From assembly GCA_003576845.1 (NCBI GenBank), contig QEVJ01000002.1, positions 1 through 64,000 on the forward strand: DNA of 64,000 nucleotides. Reading direction: 5' to 3'. The notes beneath the pieces were generated by a model. It searched no databases and was not told where the DNA came from. It worked only from the letters and a program-made list of their open reading frames with translations. Shown here in pieces: positions 26,659 to 35,913 of the stretch (position 1 is its first letter; each line of letters starts with the position of its first letter). The DNA comes from Planctomycetota bacterium (GTDB taxonomy: Bacteria; Planctomycetota; Planctomycetia; Pirellulales; PLA5). A program made the translations under genes and the position numbers.

Positions 26659-27930
26659 TTAGAATAGTCGGCCTTGCGCATCATTCGGATCGCGGGTTGC
26701 TTGCAAGTCCGCATCGGTGATGATGCCATCTTCCATACCTTTCATCAAGACAAACGGCTGCATCAGTGGATTCTCGAACCGAAATCTTGGGCGGTTAACC
26801 CAATCCGCTTTTTTCAGTACCGGTCCCCGGTCAGACTCGCTGAACGCATGGAGGTGGCGCGCAAAGGCTTCTATACCGTATTCTCGTTTTAGAATTCGCT
26901 CCAGCGGCTCGCGAACGTCGGCGGGCGAGAAATACCCGAACTCGTCGGTTTCGGCCATTGCGCACGCAACTAGAACCTGTTTGTAGAGTGCGTTCTTCTT
27001 CGTACTGATCGTCGCACGCTTATACGCATTATGAATCGTGACCTGCGCCTTACCCGTTGCAACACGGACCGCGGCAGAAACGTGTGTTTGGTGGATTTGT
27101 TTGGACATTTCTTGGAGTGCGCATCTTCCGGAATGGAGACCGAGCAAGTGAGCGTAGTGCGGGAGGCCGATCGCGATTCGCGAAATCTCGTGAAGCCCGG
27201 CTTTGTCGATTTCCATCCCCGTCTTTTCTAGCCCGCTCGTGATGATCATCTCAACTTCATCACGCGACATTCGCGGCATTCGGACTTGAGCGACGCATCG
27301 CTCGATTGACTGATGCTCCTCGATTAGCGAATCGACGTCATCGGCAACTCCAATCAAGACGATCGTAGCGGGCACATTGCGGTCGGAGAAATACTTGATT
27401 GTCTCCGCCATTGCCTCGCGCGATTCGGCGTCTTTCATCGTGTCGAATTCGTCAACGACGAGCACGACGCAGAGCGTCGCGTCGTCGTCGACGAGGTCGA
27501 TCATCACTCGCCGGGCAAGCTCGGGCGAAAAGTCGACTCGGAGGCCATTCTCAAATTCGTGGATCAGCTTCGCCACGGATCTCGGCAACTTCTCGCCCGC
27601 CTTTTCGCTGCGGTAAGCGATGTCGTCCAAAAGCGCTTTCCAGATCGTGCTGTAGTCGCTGTTGCCGGCACAATTGATATGAGGCGCAAGCACCCTCCCT
27701 CCGGGGTTGCGAAGGCGGAACATGAGCATGTTCGCCAACGACGTTTTTCCAACGCCTCGTTCGCCGTAAAGGATAACGTGCTGGCCTTGTTGGTTGATCG
27801 CGCTTAAAACATCCTGACATTGGGCCTGTCGACCGGAAAACAAATCTTCTCGGTTTATTGGCATGTTTGGTTTGAAGTATTGGCCCAGTTGGAACTCCAA
27901 TTCGTCCCGCTCGGATTGAGAAATAGCCAT
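26659..27930 (-). CDS. Orc1/Cdc6-like AAA+ ATPase, winged-helix type
   Basis: A 423-residue ATPase. Walker A is ILYGERGVGKTS (about residues 53-64), Walker B is VVLVVDEFD, and the sensor-1 region is TIVLIGVADDVD. A lid (RMPRMSRDEVEMII) and an all-helical C-terminus that may contain a winged helix (EFGYFSPADVREPLERILKREYGI) follow. It resembles stand-alone ORC/STAND-like ATPases associated with mobile or defence genes. The region looks poorer in GC than its neighbours by eye, so transfer is possible. No partner gene is adjacent. The start at 27930 gives a sensible N-terminus; the frame upstream runs through a tandem repeat. Confidence 0.75.
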   Translation of the reverse strand: MAISQSERDELEFQLGQYFKPNMPINREDLFSGRQAQCQDVLSAINQQGQHVILYGERGVGKTSLANMLMFRLRNPGGRVLAPHINCAGNSDYSTIWKALLDDIAYRSEKAGEKLPRSVAKLIHEFENGLRVDFSPELARRVMIDLVDDDATLCVVLVVDEFDTMKDAESREAMAETIKYFSDRNVPATIVLIGVADDVDSLIEEHQSIERCVAQVRMPRMSRDEVEMIITSGLEKTGMEIDKAGLHEISRIAIGLPHYAHLLGLHSGRCALQEMSKQIHQTHVSAAVRVATGKAQVTIHNAYKRATISTKKNALYKQVLVACAMAETDEFGYFSPADVREPLERILKREYGIEAFARHLHAFSESDRGPVLKKADWVNRPRFRFENPLMQPFVLMKGMEDGIITDADLQATRDPNDAQGRLF

Positions 27931-27956
27931 TAAAGTACCTTCGGAAGACCGTGGGC

Positions 27957-27995
27957 GTGGCTTCGTGTAGTTTCGTGTAGTTTCCGTGTAGCGAT
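27957..27995. repeat. tandem TTCGTGTAG-type repeat in a leader
   Basis: Three near-identical units (TTCGTGTAG, TTTCGTGTAG, TTTCCGTGTAG) lie just upstream of the ATPase gene. On the minus strand this reads as repeated ACTACACGAA. It may be part of the same low-complexity repeat population as the heptad runs. Confidence 0.6.
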
Positions 27996-28106
27996 GATAT
28001 TTCGCCGGGCTTCGGGTGTCAACGAATCGACGCCGTGATCTACTTAACTCCGAGGGGTACCAACTTGCCGGGGCAAGGGGCTGCGGCGCGAAAATGCGAG
28101 CGAAAG

Positions 28107-29597
28107 TTAGTGGTCCTGAAGCCCCAAGAACCGCTCGTAAACCCCGTCCCACGCCGCCGCGTTCGTCGGCTCGTACGTCTCGACGCTGAAGCTTCGCCGG
28201 ATGACTTCGCGCGCTTCGGCGATCGTCGCCACGTCACCCGCCGCCACGGACTGCATCATTAGGTTGCCGATGGCCGTCGCTTCGACGGGGCCGGCGACGA
28301 CGCGGCGGTTGCAGGCGTCGGCGGTCATTTGGCAGAGCTGGTGGTTTTGCGTGCCGCCGCCGACGATGTGGATCGTGTCGATGCGGCCGCCGACCAACTG
28401 CTCCAGCCAGCCGAGCACCTGGCGGTACTTGAGGGCCAGGCTTTCGAGGGCGCAGCGGATGACCGCGCCTTCGCTGTCGGGCACCGTCTGGCCCGTGCGG
28501 CGGCAGTAGTCGCGGATTGCTTCGCTCATGTCCGCCGGAGCAAGGAACGCCGCGTCGTCGGGATTGATGATCGAGCACAGCGGCGGAGCTTGCGCGGCGA
28601 GGAGCGTGAGATCGTGCCAGCCAAAGTTGCGGCCGGATTGATTCCAAATGCGGCGGCATTCTTGGACGAGCCACAGCCCGGCGATGTTCTTGAGTAAGCG
28701 GGTGGTGCCGCCGACGCCGCCTTCATTGGTGAAGTTGAGTTCGCGGCACAAGTCGTTCACGACGGGGGCCGGCGTTTCGACGCCCATGAGCGACCACGTG
28801 CCCGAACTGATGTAGCACCAGTCCGGCCGCGCGCCCGGCTTGCTCGCGGCAGGCACGGCCATGACGGCGCTCGCCGTGTCGTGCGTGCCGGGAACGACGA
28901 CGTTCACGCCGGAGAGGTGCGTGTCTTCGGCGACGGCCTTGGCGAGCGGGCCAAGCTTCGTGCCCGGCGGAATCACGCGGCCGAGAATGGTCGACGGAAT
29001 GCCGAGGCGGTCAACGAGGTCGATCGCCCAGGCTCTCTTCCGCGGATCGTAACACTGCGTCGTCGTGGCATTGGTAAACTCGTTCGCCTTCTCGCCGGAA
29101 AGGAGCCAGTGAAACGCATCGGGCATCATCAACAGCGATTGGGCCGCGCTCAACAACGGCGAATGCCGCTCGCGCATCGCGAGAAGCTGGAAGAGCGTGT
29201 TGAACTGCATGAACTGAAGACCCGTCGCGGCGAAAATTTCGTCGCGAGGGACGATGGCGAAGGCCCGGTCGAGGATTCCGTTGGTGCGGGCATCGCGGTA
29301 GTGGTAGGGATTGCCCAAAAGTTCATCGCCGCGGCCCAGGAGAACGAAATCGACGCCCCAGGTATCGACGCCGACGCTGGCGATGCGGTGGCCGTAGGTC
29401 CCGGCGGCCTGGCGGAGGCCGTTGCGAACGTGGGTCCACTGGCCCAGCAGGTCCCAGTACATCCGCCCGGCGGCGTGGACGGGACCATTCTCGAAGCGGT
29501 GGACTTCGGCGAGTTCCAGACGAGCGCCGTCGAAGAGTCCGGCGACGTGCCGGCCGCTCGACGCGCCCATGTCGATGGCGATGTATACCTTGGACAT
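28107..29597 (-). CDS. rhaB: rhamnulokinase
   Basis: A 496-residue FGGY-family sugar kinase that phosphorylates L-rhamnulose. The N-terminal ATPase-fold motif YIAIDMGASSGRHV and then VDTWGVDFVLLGRGDELLGNPYHYRD are typical of RhaB. Further motifs are FNTLFQLLA, GTHDTASAV (catalytic-type Asp), YISSGTWSLMG and IHIVGGGTQNHQLCQMTADACNRRVVAGPVEATAIGN. No other rhamnose gene is adjacent, so assignment within FGGY rests on these motifs. The start at 29597 follows a heptad run that leaves no ribosome site. Confidence 0.9.
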   Translation of the reverse strand: MSKVYIAIDMGASSGRHVAGLFDGARLELAEVHRFENGPVHAAGRMYWDLLGQWTHVRNGLRQAAGTYGHRIASVGVDTWGVDFVLLGRGDELLGNPYHYRDARTNGILDRAFAIVPRDEIFAATGLQFMQFNTLFQLLAMRERHSPLLSAAQSLLMMPDAFHWLLSGEKANEFTNATTTQCYDPRKRAWAIDLVDRLGIPSTILGRVIPPGTKLGPLAKAVAEDTHLSGVNVVVPGTHDTASAVMAVPAASKPGARPDWCYISSGTWSLMGVETPAPVVNDLCRELNFTNEGGVGGTTRLLKNIAGLWLVQECRRIWNQSGRNFGWHDLTLLAAQAPPLCSIINPDDAAFLAPADMSEAIRDYCRRTGQTVPDSEGAVIRCALESLALKYRQVLGWLEQLVGGRIDTIHIVGGGTQNHQLCQMTADACNRRVVAGPVEATAIGNLMMQSVAAGDVATIAEAREVIRRSFSVETYEPTNAAAWDGVYERFLGLQDH

Positions 29598-29602
29598 AAA
29601 CC

Positions 29603-29710
29603 GGGGCTGGGGATTGGGGGCTGGAGAATCGCGGCGTGGCTCGGATGGCTTGTCCACCCGTGGGAAGGCAGCGCCACACCCGATCATCACGGGTGGACGA
29701 GCCACCCGTG
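29603..29710. repeat. heptad run plus CACGGGTGG hairpins upstream of rhaB
   Basis: 29603-29630 contains GGGGCTG, GGGATTG, GGGGCTG and GAGAATC units. Further out, GTCCACCCGTG (29652-29662) pairs with CACGGGTGGAC (29688-29698), and the latter also pairs with CCACCCGTG (29702-29710) in a tight hairpin with a five-base loop. The region lies between rhaB and a divergent lipoprotein gene. Confidence 0.75.
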
Positions 29711-29843
29711 CCACCCCACGCGCGACAGTCGCTGGTAAATGTTAATGAAGCTGTGCGAATTCGCCAGATTGACCTGGACTCGGTCAAGGGTTTTTGGGAG
29801 ACTCCCGGCCCGAGTTTCCGACTCCGCCGTCCATGTTAGCGTT

Positions 29844-30101
29844 ATGTTGCGACGACTGACCACATTTCGGCCCATGATTGCCGCGTCGGTGCTGCTGACG
29901 TTGGCTGCCTGTGCAACGACCGGCTGCAAGACCTGGACGCCCCGGTCCTGGGGACAGTGGGGACAAGGCGACGACGAAGGGAATCCCGAGAACGACGAGA
30001 AGCTAATACAAGGCCTTCGCCCGCGCGAGCAGAACGCGACGTTCTGGGGCACTGACCCCCGTAGCCGGCAGGTCGAGCGCAACGTTGGAATTGGCCGCTA
30101 G
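29844..30101 (+). CDS. small lipoprotein, hypothetical
   Basis: An 85-residue product with a type II signal peptide (MIAASVLLTLAACATTGCK; the acylated cysteine is the one in LAAC or in TTGC). The mature part is short, polar and rich in Gly, Gln and Arg. The function is unknown. I chose ATG 29844 rather than the in-frame ATG 35 codons earlier because it puts the charged n-region right before the hydrophobic core. Confidence 0.65.
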   Translation: MLRRLTTFRPMIAASVLLTLAACATTGCKTWTPRSWGQWGQGDDEGNPENDEKLIQGLRPREQNATFWGTDPRSRQVERNVGIGR

Positions 30102-30272
30102 AAACGGCGTTTCTCCGCCGTTGGATTCACACTCGACGCGCCGCGGCTTGTGCAACGCACCGGTCGCCGTTACGCTCGCAGGGAATCCGATGCCGGCCGG
30201 CCAGGGTTCGCGCGGTGCGTCCGATCCGCGGGAGGCCCGCCGGCATCCGGTCGTTCTTGCGTCGGCCGCCGC

Positions 30273-31625
30273 GTGTCCGCACTGTCGCTTTCCATCGTCG
30301 AACTAACCGCTGCCGTCCGTCGCGGTGAGCTGCGCGCCGTCGACGTGCTCGACGAATGCCTGGCGCGAATCGACGAGTTGGACCACGTAATTCGGGCATG
30401 GGTGTGCATCGACGCAGACGGCGCGCATCGGGCCGCCGAAGCGATCGACGCCCGAGCCGAGCGCGACGACCCGCGGCCGCTCTTGGGCGTACCAATCGGC
30501 GTCAAGGACATTATCGACGTTGCCGGGTTGCCGACGCTGGCCGGCTCACCGCTTCGCCGCGGACACGTGGCCGAGCGCGACGCAACCATCGTCGCCAGAT
30601 TGCGGGCCGCCGGCGCGATCATCCTCGGCAAGACCGTGACGACCGAGTGGGCGTGTTTCGACCCGCCGCCGACGCGGAATCCCTGGAGCCGCAGCCACAC
30701 GCCGGGCGGTTCGAGCAGCGGATCGGCGGCGGCGGTGGCGGCGCGAATGTGTCCCGCCGCGATCGGCACGCAAACCGGCGGTTCGATCGTCCGGCCCGCG
30801 GCGTATTGCGGAGTCGCAGGCTTGAAGCCGACGTTCGGCCGGGTGAGCCGCAGCGGGGTGCTGCCGGTGAGCGAGAATCTCGACCACGTCGGACCGATCT
30901 CGAAATCGGTCGCCGGACTGGCGTTGCTGCTCAATGTCCTCGCCGGATACGACGAGACGGATCCCCATTCGTCGGACGAAGAGACCGCCGACTACACGAG
31001 CGACATGTCGAGAAAGGACCCGCCGCGGATCGGCGTCATCGAGGAGTTCTTCGCCGAAAACTCCTCGGAGGAGATTGCGGAAGCGACGACCGCGGCCATC
31101 GGCCAACTCCGCGCCGCCGGGGCGCAGGTCGTGAACATCGTGTTGCCAGAGTCTTTTGCGGAAGTCATCGAAATGCACGCCCGCGTGATGGCGGCCGAGA
31201 TTTCCGACGTTCACAAGCAGGCGTTTGCGGAGCATCCCGAGGCATTTGGGCAGAGCGTGCGGTCGCTCATCGAGACGGGCTTGGCCATGACGCAGGACGA
31301 GTATCGGCAAGCGCTCGACCGGCGCGAACAGTTTGCGGACGAAATGGCGGACGCTTTCGGCGACGTCGACGCGCTCGTCACGCCGTCGACCGACACGACC
31401 GCCCCCGACGATCTGGCGACGACGGGCCGGCCGCTGTTTCAGTCGCCGTGGAGTTTTGCCGGTTTGCCGGCAGCGACGATTCCATGCGGGCTGGGCGAAA
31501 GCGGTTTGCCCGCGGGCCTACAATTGATTGGCCGTGAGTTCGACGAACCGCGCCTGTTGGGCGCGGCGGCGTGGTGCGAACGGGTGTTCGATTTTCATGC
31601 GAAACCACCGCTGGTGGATGGGTAG
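30273..31625 (+). CDS. amidase-signature family hydrolase (GatA-like fold)
   Basis: About 450 residues. The Ser-cisSer-Lys triad is visible: Lys in GVPIGVKDIIDVAG, the cis-Ser and nucleophile regions in HTPGGSSSGSAAAVAARM and GTQTGGSIVRPAAYCGVAGLKPT. Members hydrolyse amide bonds; GatA is the transamidosome member, but no gatB/gatC is adjacent, so a free amidase is more likely. A GTG at 30273 starts the protein-like part; the frame upstream is basic and not family-like. The thiolase follows after 32 bases and may be co-transcribed. Confidence 0.88.
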   Translation: MSALSLSIVELTAAVRRGELRAVDVLDECLARIDELDHVIRAWVCIDADGAHRAAEAIDARAERDDPRPLLGVPIGVKDIIDVAGLPTLAGSPLRRGHVAERDATIVARLRAAGAIILGKTVTTEWACFDPPPTRNPWSRSHTPGGSSSGSAAAVAARMCPAAIGTQTGGSIVRPAAYCGVAGLKPTFGRVSRSGVLPVSENLDHVGPISKSVAGLALLLNVLAGYDETDPHSSDEETADYTSDMSRKDPPRIGVIEEFFAENSSEEIAEATTAAIGQLRAAGAQVVNIVLPESFAEVIEMHARVMAAEISDVHKQAFAEHPEAFGQSVRSLIETGLAMTQDEYRQALDRREQFADEMADAFGDVDALVTPSTDTTAPDDLATTGRPLFQSPWSFAGLPAATIPCGLGESGLPAGLQLIGREFDEPRLLGAAAWCERVFDFHAKPPLVDG

Positions 31626-31657
31626 TCAACCGTGCCACCCGAGCAAGGATTCGGAAC

Positions 31658-32851
31658 ATGGAAAGCTCCTACCTCATCGTTGGCTGTCGCACGCCCATCG
31701 GCAAGTTCTTGGGCGGGCTTTCGAGTTTGCCTGCGCCGCAGCTTGGCGCGGTTGCCGTGGGCGAGGCGCTTCGCCGCGCGGGAATTGCCGCCGAGCGCGT
31801 GGATGAAGTCATTCTGGGCAACGTGCTGTCGGCCGGATTGGGCCAAGCGCCCGCCCGGCAAGCTGCACTTGCGGCCGGGTTGCCGCCGACCGTCACGGCC
31901 CTGACGGTAAACAAAGTTTGCGGCTCGGGACTCAAGGCCGTGATGCTCGCCGACCAGGCGATTCGCGCCGGCGATGCCGAAATCGTCGTCGCCGGCGGCA
32001 TGGAGAACATGAGCCAAGCCCCGCATCTGCTGCTCGGCGCGCGGGCGGGCTGGAAGTTCGGCGACCGCACCGCCGTCGACTCGATGATCCGCGACGGGCT
32101 GTGGTGCGCGTTCGAGAACCAGGCCATGGGCGACGAGGCAAACTACATCGCGGTATCGCGCAACGTCGGCCGGGCGGATCAAGACGCCTTCGCGGCCGAA
32201 AGTCACCGCCGGGCACTGGCCGCGATCGCCGCCGGGTGGTTTCGCGACGAGATCGTGCCGGTAACGCTAAAATCCGGCAAACAAGAAACGACGCTCGCGG
32301 CCGACGAAGGCCCGCGCGAGGACTCGACGCTCGAACGGCTTGCGAAACTTGCGCCGGCGTTCGATCCCGGCGGAACGGTGACGGCCGGCAACGCGTCGCA
32401 GCTTTCCGACGGAGCGGCAGCGGTTGTCGTCGTGGGCGAAAAGACGCTCGGCAGCATCGGGCGGCCTGCCGATGCGCTCCCGCCGTTTCGGATTGTCGCC
32501 CATGCGACGAGCGGTGTCGCGCCGAAGGAGATCTTCATCGCCCCGGTGACGGCGATCGAGAAAGTGCTGGCCAAGGCCAAGCTGACGCTCGCCGAGATCG
32601 ACCTCGTCGAACTCAACGAAGCGTTCGCGGCTCAATGCCTGGCGTGCATGCGGCCACTGGGACTCGATCCGGCTGAAACGAACGTCGCCGGCGGCGCGAT
32701 CGCATTGGGGCATCCCATCGGTGCCAGCGGCGCGCGGGTGCTCGTCACGCTCATGCACGCTCTGACGAAAACCGGCGGCAAGCGGGGACTCGCATCGCTC
32801 TGCCTCGGCGGCGGCAACGCAGTCGCCTTGATCGTCGAGCGGGTTTCTTAG
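31658..32851 (+). CDS. acetyl-CoA C-acetyltransferase (thiolase)
   Basis: A 397-residue thiolase, which condenses or cleaves acyl-CoA in fatty-acid or polyester metabolism. The acyl-accepting Cys lies in NKVCGSGLKAVM (about residue 88). The second active-site parts are NEAFAAQ, GGAIALGHPIGASGAR (His) and GLASLCLGGGNA (Cys). The length fits the degradative/biosynthetic class (about 390-400). ATG 31658 has AAGGA eight to twelve bases upstream. The acyl-CoA dehydrogenase at the left end of the window may serve the same pathway but is not linked. Confidence 0.93.
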   Translation: MESSYLIVGCRTPIGKFLGGLSSLPAPQLGAVAVGEALRRAGIAAERVDEVILGNVLSAGLGQAPARQAALAAGLPPTVTALTVNKVCGSGLKAVMLADQAIRAGDAEIVVAGGMENMSQAPHLLLGARAGWKFGDRTAVDSMIRDGLWCAFENQAMGDEANYIAVSRNVGRADQDAFAAESHRRALAAIAAGWFRDEIVPVTLKSGKQETTLAADEGPREDSTLERLAKLAPAFDPGGTVTAGNASQLSDGAAAVVVVGEKTLGSIGRPADALPPFRIVAHATSGVAPKEIFIAPVTAIEKVLAKAKLTLAEIDLVELNEAFAAQCLACMRPLGLDPAETNVAGGAIALGHPIGASGARVLVTLMHALTKTGGKRGLASLCLGGGNAVALIVERVS

Positions 32852-32859
32852 CGGAAAAA

Positions 32860-32943
32860 ATGCAAAAGGCAAAATGAAGAATGCAAAACACCGGTAGGCG
32901 CGATCGCGCGAACCATTTTGCATTCTTCATTTTGCCTTTTGCC
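32860..32943. terminator. heptad-built inverted repeat, likely two-way terminator
   Basis: The left arm 32860-32887 (ATGCAAA AGGCAAA ATGAAGA ATGCAAA) and the right arm 32916-32943 (TTTTGCA TTCTTCA TTTTGCC TTTTGCC) are each four heptads and largely complementary, with 28 bases between. The block lies between the convergent thiolase (stop 32851) and the alpha-CTD/TPR gene (stop 32953) and has A-rich and T-rich flanks, as expected for a bidirectional terminator. That role is inferred from position and structure. Confidence 0.65.
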
Positions 32944-32952
32944 TTCCCCGTA

Positions 32953-34275
32953 TCAGTCTCCGCGGAGCTTGAGGCCGTGGGCCGTGAGCTTCTCGCGGAC
33001 TTCGTTGAGGCTCGTGACGCCGAAGTTCTTGCATTCGAGCAAGTCATCGCCCGTGCGGCGGAGCAATTCGCCGATCGTCTGGATGCCGAGGCGGACCATG
33101 CATTTGCGGGCCCGGACCGACAGGTTCAAGTCGGCGATCGGCCGCTCCAGCGATGCGATTTCGTCCGCCGACATCGACGTGTCGTCGTAGACCGGTTCGG
33201 GCGGGCGGGCTTCGTGGGCGAATTGGCCGAGTTCCAGACCCTTGGACCCGAGCATCTCGCGAATCTCGACGAGCGACGTCTCGCCGAAGTTCTTGCTGCC
33301 CAGGAGCTGCTGTTCCGTGACGCGGGTCAGGTCGCCGAGCGTATTGATGCCCATCTTTTGCAGGCAATTGCGGCTGCGGACCGACAGCTCGAAATCGGTG
33401 ACGGGAATGCTGAGCACCTGCGAGAGGCGGTCCTGCCGCTTTTGCGCTTCTTCGTCGAAGAACATGTCGCGCGAGGCCCGCGCGTCCTTGAGATACAACC
33501 TCGCCCGAGCGTGGTTCGGAAAAGCATCGAGAATCCGCTCGTAGCAATACTGGGCTTTCTCGAACTTCTCTTGATCCTCGTAGAGCACGCCCAGGTTGAG
33601 CAGCGCGCCGACGTTGGCTGGGAAACGGTTGACCGCCCGCTCGTACAGCTGCTGGGCCTGCGAATCGTTGCCGCGGCGATCGTTCTCGCTCGCCAGGCCG
33701 AAGAGCGCGCCGGGATGGTTTGGGTCGACCTCGACCGCACGTTCATACAGGGCGGCGACTTCGTTGGGATTGCCCCCGATGGCGGCCACGGTGGCGCCGC
33801 GCTGATACAAGTATTCGGCGGTTTGCTCCACCGCGCCGCTCAGGGCGTCGAGCGTGGCCAAGGCCGCGTGGTGGTCGCCGCCGTAACGCTGCGCTTCCGC
33901 CTTGGCCAGCGCGCATTGATCGGCGTTGTAACCGGCGGTTTGGGCCGCGGCGTAGGATTCGATGGCTTCCTTATACTTTTCGAGGGCGAACAGCGCCTTG
34001 CCCTGATAGAATCGAGCCAGCGCCCCGCCGTCGCCGTTCTTGAGGGCATTGACCGCGCCCTCGTACCGGCCGAGCACATAATAGCAAACGCCCAACCGAA
34101 CCGACATCGCCGGGCTGCGGTCTTCGATCCGTTCGAGTTCCTGCACGGCGTCGCGGAGCACGCCATACCGCGAAAAGTCTTGCGAAATCGCGTCCTGAAG
34201 ATGAACCACGTCGGCCGGGCCAAACGTGCTGCTCGACAGGACGAACTGTTTGACGTCAAAATCGACTTGTAGCAT
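32953..34275 (-). CDS. TPR protein with two RNA polymerase alpha-CTD-like domains
   Basis: A 440-residue protein. Residues about 30-290 are TPR-like repeats (RGATVAAIGGNPNEVAALYERAVEVDPNHPGALFGLA and similar). Two C-terminal domains resemble the RNA polymerase alpha C-terminal helix-hairpin-helix: ELSVRSRNCLQKMGINTLGDLTRVTEQQLLGSKNFGETSLVEI (about 308-350) and LNLSVRARKCMVRLGIQTIGELLRRTGDDLLECKNFGVTSLNEVREKL (about 388-435). In RNA polymerase this domain binds UP-element DNA and activators. A free TPR fusion probably bridges proteins to DNA or polymerase; its precise role is unknown. ATG 34275 has GGAGTGAG upstream. Confidence 0.85.
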   Translation of the reverse strand: MLQVDFDVKQFVLSSSTFGPADVVHLQDAISQDFSRYGVLRDAVQELERIEDRSPAMSVRLGVCYYVLGRYEGAVNALKNGDGGALARFYQGKALFALEKYKEAIESYAAAQTAGYNADQCALAKAEAQRYGGDHHAALATLDALSGAVEQTAEYLYQRGATVAAIGGNPNEVAALYERAVEVDPNHPGALFGLASENDRRGNDSQAQQLYERAVNRFPANVGALLNLGVLYEDQEKFEKAQYCYERILDAFPNHARARLYLKDARASRDMFFDEEAQKRQDRLSQVLSIPVTDFELSVRSRNCLQKMGINTLGDLTRVTEQQLLGSKNFGETSLVEIREMLGSKGLELGQFAHEARPPEPVYDDTSMSADEIASLERPIADLNLSVRARKCMVRLGIQTIGELLRRTGDDLLECKNFGVTSLNEVREKLTAHGLKLRGD

Positions 34276-34597
34276 GGTCAACTCACTCCGCAGGACACAA
34301 ACGGAAACGGCCACCGATCGAAATGCACGTCACCTAGACTAGAAGCGATCCGCCGCGTGGGGCGGGTCCATGGTCCATGCCGCCAAAGCAACTCGCCCGT
34401 GGAATTAAGTCCACGGCGGCAGGGTCGACGCGAGGTAGGAAAGGGCGGCGCGCATTCAGAGACGGTGGATTCTAGGGCCGAACGAAATGAGCGTCAATGG
34501 CTGGTCCCGTGGAGGGGCATTCGATCTCGACGGAACCGCCGGCCGCGAAGTAAGCTGCCGACCAAGGGGAGCCCCACGGATCGGGAGGGATCATCCA
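34276..34597. other. intergenic region between divergent genes
   Basis: No gene recognised. It should hold the promoters of the alpha-CTD/TPR gene and of the HEAT-repeat gene. A GGGAGGGA ribosome site precedes 34598. Confidence 0.4.
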
Positions 34598-35896
34598 ATG
34601 ATTTTCGTTCGGTCAACGTTCCTCGCGGTAATTGCCCTTACCGCCTTCGGAGTCGCCGTAGGGGCTTCGCAGCCGCACGAAACGTCCGGCGCGGCTTCCG
34701 ATGCGTCATTGCCGCTAACGATTCCGCAAGCGATCGACGACCTTGCCGACCCCCGTGCGCAGGTCCGCGCGGCGGCGTGCTCCATGCTCGACCGATTGGC
34801 GGAAGAACACTTGGACATCAGTCCGTTCATGATAAGCGAAGACGCTCGGCGACTCCGCGACGAGACTGAGCCACTTCTGCCGAAGTTGATAGACGCGTTG
34901 TCGAGCGATGACGCGACCGTCCGAACAAGCGCAACCTACGCGCTAGCGGCCATCGGTCCGAAAGCCCGCGCCGCGCTGCCGATTCTCAAGCGACGGTGGC
35001 TCGCGATCACGGCGAATTCCTCTGACGACAATTACGAAGTATTGATGCTAGCGCTAGTTCGACTCGTGCCCGTGGACGAGCCCGTGCTTCCCATATTGCA
35101 AGCGGGGATGCGACGTTTACAAGACGAATGCGGCGCAGCTTTGGCTCTCGAATTGACGCCCGAGTGTCTGCACTCCATCGGCAACGGCACGTTCTATCTG
35201 AGTTGCATGCTCGCCAACGCCAACCGCACCGTCCAAGAAGTCCCTCATCTCATCGAAATGGCCGAACGACCGACTCCGATCGCGATGCGTCTATTCGCCC
35301 TCGGGATTCTCGAAAACTTCGGCCCAGAGGCGAGAGACGCGATTCCGGCGCTGCGACGTTTATTGACCGACGAAAGCGAGGCCGTGCGCATCTGCGCCGG
35401 CGGGGCATTGGTGGTTGTCGAAAACGATCGTCGCCGCGTCAAAGAGATTGCCGCGTCGCTGCGAACGTCGCCGGAACACGAGGCAGCGTTTCTTGACGGA
35501 GCACACCTGCACTTCGAGCAACAAGACCAGATGCTTGCGTCGCTGCGGAGTGTTGCGAAGGACGTTAGTAGCGACGATGCCATTCTTGCGGAAGAGGCGG
35601 CATATTTTATTCATCATTACGTCGTGGGAATGAATTCTTCCGAAGGGGCTACGCGACGCCAATACATCGACGCGTTGCGCCAAATTGGCCCACCGGCTCG
35701 ATCGGCCGTCCCTCAGTTGATCGTACTAGCTCGCGATGCGGATGCTTTCACCCGCGAATACGCCCAAGCGGCCTTGAGGGCGATCGATCCGGGGACCGCC
35801 GAGCGCCTCGCGTGTGGCGACACTTGTCGTCGTCTGGCTCATCCTCGTCGATTGTTCCGGCGACTTCGTTGTCGCGGGGCGCTCATTCCACGATAG
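34598..35896 (+). CDS. exported HEAT-repeat protein
   Basis: A 432-residue protein with an N-terminal signal peptide (FLAVIALTAFGVAVGASQ). HEAT-like helical pairs follow, each with an Asp/Pro turn: IDDLADPRAQVRAAACSMLDRL, LIDALSSDDATVRTSATYALAAIGPKARAALP, LRRLLTDESEAVRICAGGALV and QLIVLARDADAFTREYAQAALRAID. Such repeats bind proteins; no enzyme domain is visible. The arginine-rich final 25 residues differ from the rest and may be a recent extension. The NifS-like gene starts 17 bases after its stop. Confidence 0.75.
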   Translation: MIFVRSTFLAVIALTAFGVAVGASQPHETSGAASDASLPLTIPQAIDDLADPRAQVRAAACSMLDRLAEEHLDISPFMISEDARRLRDETEPLLPKLIDALSSDDATVRTSATYALAAIGPKARAALPILKRRWLAITANSSDDNYEVLMLALVRLVPVDEPVLPILQAGMRRLQDECGAALALELTPECLHSIGNGTFYLSCMLANANRTVQEVPHLIEMAERPTPIAMRLFALGILENFGPEARDAIPALRRLLTDESEAVRICAGGALVVVENDRRRVKEIAASLRTSPEHEAAFLDGAHLHFEQQDQMLASLRSVAKDVSSDDAILAEEAAYFIHHYVVGMNSSEGATRRQYIDALRQIGPPARSAVPQLIVLARDADAFTREYAQAALRAIDPGTAERLACGDTCRRLAHPRRLFRRLRCRGALIPR

Positions 35897-35913
35897 CGTT
35901 CGATTGCGACTGG

